DNA from: Allosphingosinicella sp042666435
GTDB taxonomy: Bacteria > Pseudomonadota > Alphaproteobacteria > Sphingomonadales > Sphingomonadaceae
Assembly (NCBI RefSeq): GCF_042666435.1
Contig: NZ_JBHTDC010000002.1
Span: forward strand, 930,001 to 994,000
Reading direction: 5' to 3'
Length of the DNA stretch: 64,000 nt
Shown: piece by piece, positions 42,880 through 52,701 of the stretch
How the letters are laid out: each line of letters opens with the position of its first letter
Numbering within the stretch: the stretch's first letter is position 1
Notes under the pieces: model-generated
What the model saw: the letters and a program-made list of their open reading frames with translations, nothing else
Databases searched by the model: none
What the model was told of the DNA's origin: nothing
Program-made: the position numbers and the translations under genes

Positions 42880-44006
42880 CCTACAGCATTTCCAGCGCCT
42901 TCGACGGCGGCAACATTCGCCTAGTCGCCATCGAAGGCGACCGTATCGACCTCGAAATCGTCAAGGACCAAAGCTCCGATTTCTACCAATGGTTCTATTT
43001 CCGGCTGACCGGCGCCGGCGGCAAGGCGGTCGAGTTGCGGCTGCTCAATTGCGCCGGCTCGGCCTATCCGAACGGGTGGGACAAATATCGCGCCTGCCTG
43101 TCATACGACCGCGAATATTGGGAACGGGCCGAGACCCGCTATGAAGGCGGCGCGCTTATCATCAAGGTTACGCCGCCCTCGGACAGCGTCTGGTTCGCCT
43201 ATTTCGCGCCCTACACGATGGAGCGGCATCACGACCTCGTCGCCTCGGTCGCCGCTTATCCCGACGTCGAATACAGATCGCTCGGCCAGACGCTCGACGG
43301 GCAGGAAATGGATTATTTCCGCGTCGGCGACGGGCCGCTGTCGGTCTGGCTCTACGCCCGCCAGCATCCCGGCGAGACGATGGCCGAATATTGGATGGAA
43401 GGCGCGCTCGAGAAATTGCTCGACGACGCCGATCCGGTGGCCCGCCGCCTTCTCCAGAAGGCGACCTTCCACATCGTTCCCAACATGAACCCGGATGGAT
43501 CGAGGCGCGGGCACCTCAGGACCAACGCAGTCGGCGTCAACCTCAACCGCGAATGGCACGAGCCGTCGGCGGAAAAGAGCCCGGAAGTCCTCTGCGTTCG
43601 GAACGAGATGGACAGGACGGGCGTCGATTTCGCGATGGACATCCATGGCGATGAGGCGATCGCCGCCAACTTCCTGGCCGGCTTCGAGGGCATTCCCGGC
43701 TGGACCAGGGCGCAGCAGAAATTGTTCGACCGGTTCAGCGAAGAGCTCGTCCGCATCTCGCCCGATTTCCAGACCGAGAAGGGCTATGACATCCCGGCCC
43801 CGGGCCAGGCGAACCTGTCCATGTCGACCGCCCAGCTCGCCGAGCGGTTCGGCGCGGTGTCGATGACGCTGGAAATGCCGTTCAAGGACAATGACGATTT
43901 GCCCGATCCCGATCATGGCTGGTCGCCCGAACGCAGCCGGGCGCTGGGGCGCAGCTGCCTCGACGCCCTGCACGCGATCATCGACGAGCTGCCGAAGAAG
44001 CGCTAA
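42876..44006 (+). CDS. M14 carboxypeptidase of the cytosolic (CCP/AGBL-like) type
   Basis: A 376-residue zinc carboxypeptidase without a signal peptide. The N-terminal beta domain (about 1-120, DFYQWFYFRLTG...YTMERHHDL) is the hallmark of the cytosolic carboxypeptidase group. Zinc ligands are in ARQHPGETMAEYW (His, Glu) and DIHGDE (His), with NMNPDGSRRGHLRTNAVGVNLNREW between, and the catalytic Glu in SMTLEMPF. Eukaryotic relatives remove glutamates from tubulin; bacterial substrates are unknown. It overlaps both neighbours. Confidence 0.9.
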   Translation: MTYSISSAFDGGNIRLVAIEGDRIDLEIVKDQSSDFYQWFYFRLTGAGGKAVELRLLNCAGSAYPNGWDKYRACLSYDREYWERAETRYEGGALIIKVTPPSDSVWFAYFAPYTMERHHDLVASVAAYPDVEYRSLGQTLDGQEMDYFRVGDGPLSVWLYARQHPGETMAEYWMEGALEKLLDDADPVARRLLQKATFHIVPNMNPDGSRRGHLRTNAVGVNLNREWHEPSAEKSPEVLCVRNEMDRTGVDFAMDIHGDEAIAANFLAGFEGIPGWTRAQQKLFDRFSEELVRISPDFQTEKGYDIPAPGQANLSMSTAQLAERFGAVSMTLEMPFKDNDDLPDPDHGWSPERSRALGRSCLDALHAIIDELPKKR

Positions 44007-44692
44007 TGCCAAAGCTCGTCCTCATCCGCCACGGCCAGTCGTCCTGGAACCTTGAAAACCGCTTCACCGGATGGTGGGACGTCGACCTGACCGAATTAGG
44101 CGTGCGGGAAGCGCGGGAAGCGGGCGAACTGATGGCCGCGCGGGGCCTCGATTTCGACCTCTGCTTCACCTCGCTCCAGACCCGCGCGATCAAGACGCTC
44201 AATATCGCGCTGGAGGCGATGGGGCGGCTGTGGCTGCCCATCGAGAAGGACTGGCGATTGAACGAGCGCCATTATGGAGGGCTCACCGGGCTCAACAAGA
44301 AGGAGATGATGGCCAAGGTGGGCGAGGAGCAGGTCCATATTTGGCGCCGCTCTTTCGACATCCCGCCGCCGGCCATGGAGCCGGACAGCGCGTTCGATCT
44401 CGCCCACGACCGGCGCTATGCGGACATCGACGTGCCGCGGACCGAGAGCCTCAAGGATACGATCGCGCGTGTGCTGCCTTATTGGGAAGAGCGGATCGCG
44501 CCGGCGTTACGCAAGGGCGAGCGGGTGCTGATATCGGCGCACGGCAATTCGCTGAGGGCGCTGGTCAAACATCTGTCGAACATCCCGGACGACGAGATTA
44601 CCGGCCTCGAAATCCCGACCGGGCAGCCGATCGTCTATGAGCTAAACGACGCGCTCGCGGCGGTCGATCGCTACTATCTGAAGGACCGCTGA
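44006..44692 (+). CDS. gpmA: 2,3-bisphosphoglycerate-dependent phosphoglycerate mutase
   Basis: A 228-residue histidine phosphatase fold enzyme interconverting 3- and 2-phosphoglycerate. The phosphohistidine is in LVLIRHGQSSWN; ERHYGGLTGLNK and ISAHGNSLRALVKHL complete the active site. Length matches the dPGM family. The ATG overlaps the TAA of the M14 gene by one base. A run of ten C follows its stop. Confidence 0.97.
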   Translation: MPKLVLIRHGQSSWNLENRFTGWWDVDLTELGVREAREAGELMAARGLDFDLCFTSLQTRAIKTLNIALEAMGRLWLPIEKDWRLNERHYGGLTGLNKKEMMAKVGEEQVHIWRRSFDIPPPAMEPDSAFDLAHDRRYADIDVPRTESLKDTIARVLPYWEERIAPALRKGERVLISAHGNSLRALVKHLSNIPDDEITGLEIPTGQPIVYELNDALAAVDRYYLKDR

Positions 44693-44710
44693 GCCCCCCC
44701 CCCGGCTCGC

Positions 44711-45301
44711 CTAGCGTTCGGCCTTGGCGGCGTACATGTTGCGGTCGGCGCGGCGCATGACGTCGTCGACACTGTCGCCGGCGAGGATGGTAGCCGTTCC
44801 GATCGACGCCTCCAAGGTCACCATGGCGCTGCCGAGGTCGAGCGGTTCGGCGGCGATGCAGCGGGCCAGACGCTCTGCGGTCTCGATCGCGCTGTTGTGG
44901 TCGAGATGGTCGAGGATGAGGCCGAATTCGTCGCCGCCGATGCGGGCGAGGATGTCGGTCGAGCGAATGAGGCCGCCGAGCAATCTCGCGACGTGGATGA
45001 GCGCCGCGTCGCCGGCGAAATGGCCATGGCGGTCGTTGATCGCCTTCAGATTGTCGAGATCGAGGTAGAGCAGGGCCGCCGGCGTGCCGTGGCGGCCGGC
45101 ATGGCTCACCACCCGTTCGAGCTCGCGCAAGAAGCGGCGGCGGTTGGGGAGCGGCGTCAGCGTGTCGCTGTCGGCGAGCTGCTCCAGTTCGGCCAGCCGC
45201 TCGCGCGTCTCCGCCAGCGAGGCGCGGAGCAGGGCATTTTCGTCGGCGAGGCCGGCGCTGGCATCCAGGCCTTTTCCTGCCTTGTTCTCCGCGTCAGCCA
45301 T
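44711..45301 (-). CDS. Soluble GGDEF diguanylate cyclase
   Basis: A 196-residue protein: a coiled-coil start (about 20-42, ENALLRASLAETRERLAELEQLAD) and one GGDEF domain with an intact loop (ARIGGDEFGLIL) and the DTLTPLPNRRRFLREL substrate-binding start. No sensor domain or membrane helix is present, so input probably comes through the coiled coil or a partner. No clear RxxD inhibitory site precedes the loop. Confidence 0.9.
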   Translation of the reverse strand: MADAENKAGKGLDASAGLADENALLRASLAETRERLAELEQLADSDTLTPLPNRRRFLRELERVVSHAGRHGTPAALLYLDLDNLKAINDRHGHFAGDAALIHVARLLGGLIRSTDILARIGGDEFGLILDHLDHNSAIETAERLARCIAAEPLDLGSAMVTLEASIGTATILAGDSVDDVMRRADRNMYAAKAER

Positions 45302-45443
45302 CGATCGCCCCCGTCAGCCGCCCTTGCCCGCACAGTCTATGGCAAAAGCGGTTAACGCAACGCCAAAATCCTGGCCCTTTGCGCAATTGCCTCGCCGCGG
45401 CCGGCCCGGTAGAGGTGCCGCTTGGCCGGGCAGAGGGTAAGGA

Positions 45444-45932
45444 ATGGCAGAGGCAGCGCCGCCAGTCGGGATCATCATGGGCAGCCAGTCCGACTGGGAA
45501 ACCATGCGCCATGCCGCCGACAGCCTCGACGCGCTCGGCGTCGCCTATGAGACGCGGATCGTCTCGGCCCACCGCACGCCGGATCGGCTCTATGCCTATG
45601 CCCGGGAAGCGGCGGGCCGGGGCTTGAAGGTGATCGTCGCCGGCGCCGGCGGCGCGGCCCATCTTCCGGGCATGACGGCGTCGATGACGCGGCTGCCGGT
45701 GCTCGGCGTGCCCGTCGAATCCAAGGCGCTCTCGGGCATGGACAGCCTCCTTTCCATCGTCCAGATGCCGGCCGGAATCCCGGTGGGTACGCTCGCGATC
45801 GGCAAGGCCGGAGCCGCCAATGCCGGGCTCCTCGCCGCCGCGATCCTCGCCACGGCCGACGAGGCGCTGGCCGGACGGCTCGACGAATGGCGGCGGCGGC
45901 AGACCGACGGCATCGCCGAAGCGCCGGAATGA
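45444..45932 (+). CDS. purE: N5-carboxyaminoimidazole ribonucleotide mutase
   Basis: A 162-residue class I PurE, converting N5-CAIR to CAIR. MGSQSDWETM, the catalytic His in SAHRTPDRLYAYA and GAGGAAHLPGMTAS are conserved. The octameric core should be complete. It overlaps purK (ATGA), which makes its substrate. Confidence 0.97.
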   Translation: MAEAAPPVGIIMGSQSDWETMRHAADSLDALGVAYETRIVSAHRTPDRLYAYAREAAGRGLKVIVAGAGGAAHLPGMTASMTRLPVLGVPVESKALSGMDSLLSIVQMPAGIPVGTLAIGKAGAANAGLLAAAILATADEALAGRLDEWRRRQTDGIAEAPE

Positions 45933-47023
45933 CTTCCTCGCCCGGCTCCACTATTGGCCCAGGTTCCACCATAGGAATCGTCGGCGGCGGCCAGCTCGGA
46001 CGGATGCTGGCCATGGCCGCGGCCCAGCTCGGCTACAAATGCCACATTTACGCGCCCGACGAGGCGCCGCCGGCGGCGGAAGTCGCCGCCTTCTTCACCC
46101 GCGGCGCGTATGACGACGAGGCGGCGCTGGCCCGCTTCGGCGGCGAGATCGACGTCGCCACCTACGAATTCGAGAATATTGCCGCTGGACCCCTGAGCGC
46201 GCTCGCCGAAAAGGCGCCGCTCTATCCGCCCAGGGGAGCGCTGGAGATCGCCCAGGACCGGCTCGCCGAAAAGGATTTCGTTGCCGGCCTCGGCGGGCGT
46301 CCGGCGCCCTATGCCGCCGTTTCGAGCCGCGACGAGCTGGAAACCGCGCTGACCAGGATCGGTGCGCCGGCGATCCTGAAGACGCGCCGCTTCGGCTATG
46401 ACGGCAAGGGCCAGGCGCGGATCAGGGAGGCGGCGGGCGCCGACGCGGCCTGGGATGCGGTCAAGGGCGCGCCTTGCGTGCTCGAAGGGTTCATCCGGTT
46501 CGACGCCGAATTCTCGATCCTGCTGTGCCGCGCGCCCAGCGGCGATATCGCCTTGTGGAACGCCCCGGAAAACGTCCACGCCAACGGCATACTCGATCAT
46601 TCGAAAGTGCCCGCCTCGCCTGCCCTGCGATCTGCCATCGCCGAGGCCGAGGCGCTGGCGTGCAAGGTCGCGGACAGGCTGGATTATGTCGGCGTGCTGA
46701 CCCTGGAATTCTTCGCCGGGGCGGAGGGCGCGGTGTTCAACGAAATGGCGCCGCGGGTCCACAATAGCGGCCACTGGACGATCGAGGGCGCGCTCACCTC
46801 GCAGTTCGAAAATCACATACGCGCCATTTGCGGACTGCCGCTGGGCGCGACGGACCTGGTGGTGCCCGAAGTCACCATGCAGAACCTGATCGGGGCCGAC
46901 GTCGTCGAATGGCAAGCCATCCTCGGCGATCCGGCGGCACACCTGCACCTCTACGGCAAAGGCGAAGCCCGCCGCGGCCGCAAGATGGGCCATGTCACGC
47001 GGCTGGGCGGAAGCCTCGGCTAA
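45929..47023 (+). CDS. purK: N5-carboxyaminoimidazole ribonucleotide synthase
   Basis: A 364-residue ATP-grasp enzyme making N5-CAIR from AIR, bicarbonate and ATP. It starts with a short Ser/Thr/Gly-rich extension before the conserved IGIVGGGQLGRMLAMAA. The ATP-grasp core shows AILKTRRFGYDGKGQ and VFNEMAPRVHNSGHWTIEG. The ATG overlaps the purE stop, which fixes the start. Confidence 0.97.
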   Translation: MTSSPGSTIGPGSTIGIVGGGQLGRMLAMAAAQLGYKCHIYAPDEAPPAAEVAAFFTRGAYDDEAALARFGGEIDVATYEFENIAAGPLSALAEKAPLYPPRGALEIAQDRLAEKDFVAGLGGRPAPYAAVSSRDELETALTRIGAPAILKTRRFGYDGKGQARIREAAGADAAWDAVKGAPCVLEGFIRFDAEFSILLCRAPSGDIALWNAPENVHANGILDHSKVPASPALRSAIAEAEALACKVADRLDYVGVLTLEFFAGAEGAVFNEMAPRVHNSGHWTIEGALTSQFENHIRAICGLPLGATDLVVPEVTMQNLIGADVVEWQAILGDPAAHLHLYGKGEARRGRKMGHVTRLGGSLG

Positions 47024-47054
47024 GGGCTCGAAAGCTCCTGTCGAAGCGGACGGG

Positions 47055-49949
47055 TTATTCCAGAATCATCGTCTCCACGGGCAGGCCGAGCGCCTCGAGC
47101 TGCGGCCGGACCTTGGCTGCGTCGCCGACGACCACCCAGACCAGGTTGGCCGGATCGATCGCCGCGCGGGCGGCGCGGTCGAGGTCGGCGGCGGTCATCG
47201 ACCGGTACCGGCTGGCGAGCGTGTCCTGATAATCGTCGGGTCGGTCGTAGAGCGCGTTGCCCTGCATCGCTCCGAGCACCGCCCCCGACGTCTCGTAGCT
47301 GCCGGGCAGCTCCCGGATATTGCCGCTGATCGTACGGCCAAGCTCCTCCTGTGTCGTTCCCCGGGTCGCGAGGAATGCGTTCATCTGCTCGCGCAGCGCC
47401 GCGATGGAGGGACCGGTCTGGTCGGTCTGGACGGGCGCATAGACGATATAGGGGACTTCGTGCTCGACCCTGTTGACGATGCCGTAGGCGCCGTAGCCCC
47501 AGCCCTTATTCTCGCGGATCTCCATGTTCAGGCGCGAGAGGAACTGACCGCCGAGCACGTCGTTCGCCGCCAGCAATGTCGCCAGTTCGTCCGTGCCCGC
47601 GACGGGCATCACCGTGCCGGCGAGGATCAGGGACTGCGGCGATTGCGGCCGGTCGATGAGGACGATGCGCGGCTGTGCAGGAGCGATCGGCCCGGCGAAG
47701 CTCTTGGCGCCCTTCGCCACCGCCGGCGGCGTCCATTCACCGAAGCGCGCTTCCAGCATCGGCATAATCTCGGCCAGAGTCGTGTCGCCGACGACGAAAA
47801 TCTCGGCATTGTCGGGCCGGATCCAGCTTCGGTGCGCCGCGACGATGTCGTCGCGCGTGATCGCCGCGACGTCGTCGGCCGTACCCGAACCGGTGAGCGG
47901 CGTTCCGTATGGATGCCGCTCGCCGTAGAGCAAGGGCGGCAAGGTGCGGAGCGCGATGCCCATGGGCTCGGTCAGCTCGCTGGAGATGCCCGCCAGCTGC
48001 TGCGCCCGGAGCCGCTCGATCTCGCTCGGCTGGAAGGCGGGGTTCTTGACGATGTCCGCCATCAGGTCGAGCGACGCGCCGAGGTTCGGCCTCAGCGCCG
48101 ACAGGGTCGCCGTCGTCCGGTCGAGCGAAGGCGCGACGGAGATGCCGGCGCCGAGCCGCTCGCGCGCCTCGGCCAGCTCGCGCGAATCCATGCTCGTCGT
48201 GCCTTCGTCCATCAGCCCGGCCATCAGGCTCTGGAGTCCCTGGCGGTTGTCGGGGTCGGCCGCATAGCCGGCATCGAACTGCATCGACACCAGCACCACC
48301 GGCACCGCCGTCCGCCGGGCGAAGGCGACCCCGATGCCGTTGGAGAGCGTCGCGCGCTCGACCTCCGGAAAGTCGAGATCGGCGATCGGGCCGACCTCGG
48401 GTAACTCGGAGCGATCGACCTGCGCGAAGCCGCGCGGCATCGGGGCAAGCGGCTTTTCGCCGGCGGCGGGCGTGCGATAGTAACGCGGTCCATGCGCGGA
48501 CCCGCCTTGCGAGGCCTTGGCCTCCTCATAGGCGTCGCGCTCGCCCGGCACGACGCGTAGCGCGTAGACCGGCCGCGTCAGCCATTTCTGCATCGCGGCG
48601 CGGACGCTCTCCGGCGTCACCTGCGAATAAAGGAGCAGCTGATCCTTGTAGAAATCGGCGTCGCCCGCATAGAGCGCGCCTTCGGCGAGCGCGACCGCCT
48701 TGCCGCCGAAGCCGCCGACCTGCTCCAGCCCCTTGATGCGGCCGGCGACCTCGCTGACGGCGACGCGGCGGACCTCATCCTCGGTCGGGCCCGTGCGGAT
48801 GAATTCCGCGATGATCGCGTCGAGCCGCCGCGCGACCTGGTCGGCGTCGGCACCAGGCTTCACGTCGACTTGCACTTCGAACATGCTAAGACGATGGAAG
48901 CGCTGGAGATTGGCCGAGACGCTGACGGCGGTCTGGTCCTGGCGGACCAATTCGTTGTCGAGCCTCGAGCTGGCGAGGCCGCCCAGCACCGCGGCGGCGA
49001 CGTCGAGCGGTACCGATTCGGGATCGAGCAGACCGGGCACCACCCAGTCGCGATAGAGACGCGTGGTGGCGACGCGGTCCTTCATCACTTCGGTGACCGG
49101 CGCGTCGAGGGTCGGCACGGCCGCCTGCGCGGGTTCGTTGACCGGGCCGCGCGGGATATCGCCGAAATATTTCTCGACCAGCGGGCGCGCCTCGGCGGCG
49201 TCGATGTCGCCGGCGAGGACCAGCACCGCATTGTTGGGGCCGTAATTGTCGCGGAACCACTGCTTCACGTCGTCGAGGCTGGCCGAATCGAGGTCGGCCA
49301 TCGATCCGATCGTCGAATGACGGTACGGATGGCCGTCGGGAAACAAGGCGTCGAGCTGCGCATATTCGACGAGGCCATAGGGCTGGTTGTCGCCCTGCCT
49401 CTTCTCGTTCTGGACCACGCCGCGCTGATTATCGAGATTCTCCTTGGTGACCGCGCCGAGCAGATGGCCCATGCGGTCGCTTTCCAGAAACAAAACGGTC
49501 TCCAGCGCGGCCCTCGGCACTGTCTCGAAATAATTGGTGCGGTCGAACCAGGTGGTGCCGTTGACGTCGGTCGCGCCGATCTTCTGCAACGGCTCGAAGA
49601 ATTCGCCGGGCGCGTTTTCGGAGCCGTTGAACATCAGATGCTCGAACAAATGCGCGAAGCCGGTCTTGCCGGGCGGCTCGTCCTTGGAGCCGACATTGTA
49701 CCAGATGGACACCGCGACGATCGGCGCCTTGCGATCTTCGTGGACGATGACCTTGAGCCCGTTGTCGAGGGTGAATCCCTCATAGGGGATGTCGACGGTC
49801 TGGACGAGTTCGGCGACGGGGGCGGGCTCTGTGGCGGCCGCCGCAGGGGCCACGGGGGCGAGCGCGGCGCTTTCAGATCCCGCGATGGGCGCGCACGCGG
49901 CGAGGGCGGCTGCCGATAGCAGGGCGATCGAAAGAATCAGGCGGCGCAT
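47055..49949 (-). CDS. M16-family zinc peptidase, two-domain lipoprotein
   Basis: A 964-residue insulinase/pitrilysin-type protein. The N-terminus has a lipobox (LAAC, Cys19) and an Ala/Pro-rich stretch. The inverted zinc motif HLFEH is at residues 100-104, and the second Glu should lie downstream in the first domain. Four M16 subdomains follow; the second half (from about 500, ATLSNGIGVAFARR) lacks the zinc motif and acts as substrate chamber. It is presumably periplasmic and degrades small peptides. Confidence 0.95.
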   Translation of the reverse strand: MRRLILSIALLSAAALAACAPIAGSESAALAPVAPAAAATEPAPVAELVQTVDIPYEGFTLDNGLKVIVHEDRKAPIVAVSIWYNVGSKDEPPGKTGFAHLFEHLMFNGSENAPGEFFEPLQKIGATDVNGTTWFDRTNYFETVPRAALETVLFLESDRMGHLLGAVTKENLDNQRGVVQNEKRQGDNQPYGLVEYAQLDALFPDGHPYRHSTIGSMADLDSASLDDVKQWFRDNYGPNNAVLVLAGDIDAAEARPLVEKYFGDIPRGPVNEPAQAAVPTLDAPVTEVMKDRVATTRLYRDWVVPGLLDPESVPLDVAAAVLGGLASSRLDNELVRQDQTAVSVSANLQRFHRLSMFEVQVDVKPGADADQVARRLDAIIAEFIRTGPTEDEVRRVAVSEVAGRIKGLEQVGGFGGKAVALAEGALYAGDADFYKDQLLLYSQVTPESVRAAMQKWLTRPVYALRVVPGERDAYEEAKASQGGSAHGPRYYRTPAAGEKPLAPMPRGFAQVDRSELPEVGPIADLDFPEVERATLSNGIGVAFARRTAVPVVLVSMQFDAGYAADPDNRQGLQSLMAGLMDEGTTSMDSRELAEARERLGAGISVAPSLDRTTATLSALRPNLGASLDLMADIVKNPAFQPSEIERLRAQQLAGISSELTEPMGIALRTLPPLLYGERHPYGTPLTGSGTADDVAAITRDDIVAAHRSWIRPDNAEIFVVGDTTLAEIMPMLEARFGEWTPPAVAKGAKSFAGPIAPAQPRIVLIDRPQSPQSLILAGTVMPVAGTDELATLLAANDVLGGQFLSRLNMEIRENKGWGYGAYGIVNRVEHEVPYIVYAPVQTDQTGPSIAALREQMNAFLATRGTTQEELGRTISGNIRELPGSYETSGAVLGAMQGNALYDRPDDYQDTLASRYRSMTAADLDRAARAAIDPANLVWVVVGDAAKVRPQLEALGLPVETMILE

Positions 49950-50081
49950 CGGTGGTTCCTCATTGGATCGGCTGGCCGCAGCATAGCGAGGTGCTATGGT
50001 CGCGCAATACGGTTGTGAGTCGGGCTCTTGTGTTGCAGAATGGCAACATTACATCGCCACCGACCTATAACAGGGGCAGAT

Positions 50082-52658
50082 ATGAACCTCGAGAAATTCA
50101 CCGAACGCGCGCGCGGCTTTCTTCAGTCCGCACAGACTGTCGCCGTCCGCATGAACCATCAGCGCATCGCCCCGGCGCACCTTTTGAAGGCTTTGCTCGA
50201 AGACGAGCAGGGCATGGCCTCTGGCCTCATCGCCCGCGCCGGAGGCAGCGCGCCGGCGGCGCTGCGCGAGACGGACGAGGCGCTGGCCAAGATACCGGTC
50301 GTGTCGGGCGGCGGCGCGACGCAGGCGCCGGCGCTCGACGGCGAGACGTTGCGGGTGCTCGACCAGGCCGAGCAGGTCGCCCAGAAAGCCGGCGACTCAT
50401 ACGTAACCGTCGAGCGGATGCTGCTCGCGCTCGTCCTGTCGAAGAATGACGCCGGCAAGGCGCTGGGCGACGCGGGCGTGAAGGCCGAAACGCTCAACGC
50501 GGCGATCAACGAACTGCGCGGCGGGCGGACGGCGGACACGGCCTCCGCCGAGGACCGCTACGACGCGATGAAGAAGTTCGCGCGCGACCTCACCCAGGCG
50601 GCGCGCGACGGCAAGCTCGATCCCGTCATCGGCCGCGACGAGGAGATCAGGCGGACGATCCAGATCCTGGCGCGCCGGACCAAAAACAATCCCGTGCTGA
50701 TCGGCGATCCCGGGGTCGGCAAGACCGCGATCGCGGAAGGACTGGCGCTGCGCATCGCCAATGGCGACGTGCCGGATACGCTCAAGGACCGTCGGCTGAT
50801 GGCGCTCGACATGGGCAGCCTGATCGCCGGCGCCAAATATCGCGGCGAGTTCGAGGAGCGGTTGAAGGGCGTGCTCGACGAGGTGCGCCAGGCCGAGGGT
50901 GAGATCGTGCTGTTCATCGACGAGATGCACACCTTGATCGGCGCCGGCAAGGGCGAGGGCGCGATGGACGCGTCCAACCTGTTGAAGCCGGCGCTGGCGC
51001 GGGGCGAACTGCACTGCATCGGCGCGACCACGCTCGATGAATATAGGAAGCATGTCGAGAAGGACCCGGCGCTGCAGCGGCGATTCCAGCCGGTCTTCAT
51101 CGGCGAGCCCACGGTCGAGGACACGATCTCGATCCTGCGCGGCCTGAAGGAGAAATACGAGCTGCACCACGGCGTGCGGATCACCGACGGCGCATTGGTC
51201 TCGGCGGCGACGCTCTCCAATCGCTACATCACCGACCGATTCCTCCCCGACAAGGCGATCGACCTGATGGACGAGGCCGCGTCGCGGCTGCGCATGGAGG
51301 TGGAGTCGAAGCCCGAGGAGATCGAGGCGCTCGATCGGCGAATCATCCAGCTCAAGATCGAGCGCGAGGCGCTCAAGAAGGAGAGCGACAAGGCGTCCAA
51401 GGGCCGGCTCGTCGCGATCGAGGAGGAACTGGCGAATCTGGAGCAGCAGTCGGCGGAGCTGACGACGCGATGGCAAAGCGAGAAGGACAAGATCGCCGGC
51501 GAATCGAGGCTGAAGGAACAGCTGGACGCCGCGCGCCTTGAGCTGGAGCAGGCGCAGCGCGCCGGCGACCTCGCCAAGGCCGGCGAGCTGGCCTACGGGA
51601 CCATTCCGACCCTGGAGAAACGCCTCGCCGACGCCGAGGCAGGCAGCGAAGGCGCGATGCTGCGCGAGGAAGTGACGAGCGAGGACATCGCCTCGATCGT
51701 GTCGCGCTGGACTGGCATACCCGTCGACAGGATGCTGGCCGGCGAGCGCGAGAAACTGCTCCAGATGGAGAGCGTGCTGGGCAAACGCGTCATTGGCCAG
51801 GAGGAGGCAGTGAAGGCGGTCGCCGCCGCCGTCCGCCGCTCGCGCGCCGGCCTCCAGGACCCGAATCGGCCCCTAGGCTCCTTCCTGTTCCTGGGCCCGA
51901 CCGGGGTCGGCAAGACCGAGCTCACCAAGGCGCTCGCCGAATTCCTGTTCGACGATTCAAGCGCGATGGTCCGGATCGACATGTCCGAGTTCATGGAAAA
52001 GCATTCGGTCGCCCGCCTGATCGGCGCCCCTCCCGGCTATGTCGGCTATGAGGAAGGCGGCGTGCTCACCGAAGCGGTGCGGCGGCGGCCCTATCAGGTG
52101 GTGCTGTTCGACGAGGTCGAGAAAGCCCATGGCGACGTGTTCAACATCCTCCTCCAGGTGCTCGACGACGGCCGACTGACCGACGGGCAAGGCCGCACCG
52201 TCGATTTCGCCAACACGATCATCATCCTGACATCGAACCTTGGCAGCCAATATCTCTCGGGCCTCTCGGACGGGCAAAGCGTCGAGGATGTGGAACCGCA
52301 AGTGATGGAGGTGGTCCGCGGCCATTTCCGGCCCGAATTCCTGAATCGTCTCGACGAGATCATCCTGTTCCACCGGCTCGCCCAGGAGCATATGGGTCCG
52401 ATCGTCGACATCCAGGTCGGGCGCGTCGGCAAATTGCTCGCCGACCGCAAGATCGCGCTGGAGCTGACCGACGGCGCCCGCGCCTGGCTCGGCCGAGTCG
52501 GCTATGATCCGGTCTATGGCGCGCGGCCGCTGAAACGCGCGGTCCAGAAATATCTCCAGGATCCGCTCGCCGACGCGATCCTGAGGGGCGAGGTTCCGGA
52601 CGGCTCCACCGTCAAGGTCGAGGAAGGCGACGGCAGGCTGCTGCTCTCGGCCGGCTGA
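50082..52658 (+). CDS. clpB: ATP-dependent disaggregase ClpB
   Basis: An 858-residue Hsp100 protein. An N-terminal Clp repeat domain (about 1-145), AAA+ 1 with Walker A GDPGVGKTAIAEGLA (about 202-216), a coiled-coil middle domain (about 405-520), and AAA+ 2 with GPTGVGKTELTKALAEF are all in place. It works with DnaK to rescue aggregated proteins. No ClpP-binding loop is expected. The 132-bp upstream gap carries no sigma-32 site I could defend. Confidence 0.98.
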   Translation: MNLEKFTERARGFLQSAQTVAVRMNHQRIAPAHLLKALLEDEQGMASGLIARAGGSAPAALRETDEALAKIPVVSGGGATQAPALDGETLRVLDQAEQVAQKAGDSYVTVERMLLALVLSKNDAGKALGDAGVKAETLNAAINELRGGRTADTASAEDRYDAMKKFARDLTQAARDGKLDPVIGRDEEIRRTIQILARRTKNNPVLIGDPGVGKTAIAEGLALRIANGDVPDTLKDRRLMALDMGSLIAGAKYRGEFEERLKGVLDEVRQAEGEIVLFIDEMHTLIGAGKGEGAMDASNLLKPALARGELHCIGATTLDEYRKHVEKDPALQRRFQPVFIGEPTVEDTISILRGLKEKYELHHGVRITDGALVSAATLSNRYITDRFLPDKAIDLMDEAASRLRMEVESKPEEIEALDRRIIQLKIEREALKKESDKASKGRLVAIEEELANLEQQSAELTTRWQSEKDKIAGESRLKEQLDAARLELEQAQRAGDLAKAGELAYGTIPTLEKRLADAEAGSEGAMLREEVTSEDIASIVSRWTGIPVDRMLAGEREKLLQMESVLGKRVIGQEEAVKAVAAAVRRSRAGLQDPNRPLGSFLFLGPTGVGKTELTKALAEFLFDDSSAMVRIDMSEFMEKHSVARLIGAPPGYVGYEEGGVLTEAVRRRPYQVVLFDEVEKAHGDVFNILLQVLDDGRLTDGQGRTVDFANTIIILTSNLGSQYLSGLSDGQSVEDVEPQVMEVVRGHFRPEFLNRLDEIILFHRLAQEHMGPIVDIQVGRVGKLLADRKIALELTDGARAWLGRVGYDPVYGARPLKRAVQKYLQDPLADAILRGEVPDGSTVKVEEGDGRLLLSAG

Positions 52659-52701
52659 CCATCCGCTGGACAGGGCGGCGGCGAGACGCCATGTCGCTTC
52701 C

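Noticed and set aside
44694..44703. Run of ten C after gpmA
   Set aside because: A homopolymer in a short gap; it could be a sequencing or assembly error and has no clear role.
50020..50060. Possible sigma-32 promoter before clpB (cttgtg ... cattacat)
   Set aside because: The match to the heat-shock consensus is too weak and the spacing is uncertain.
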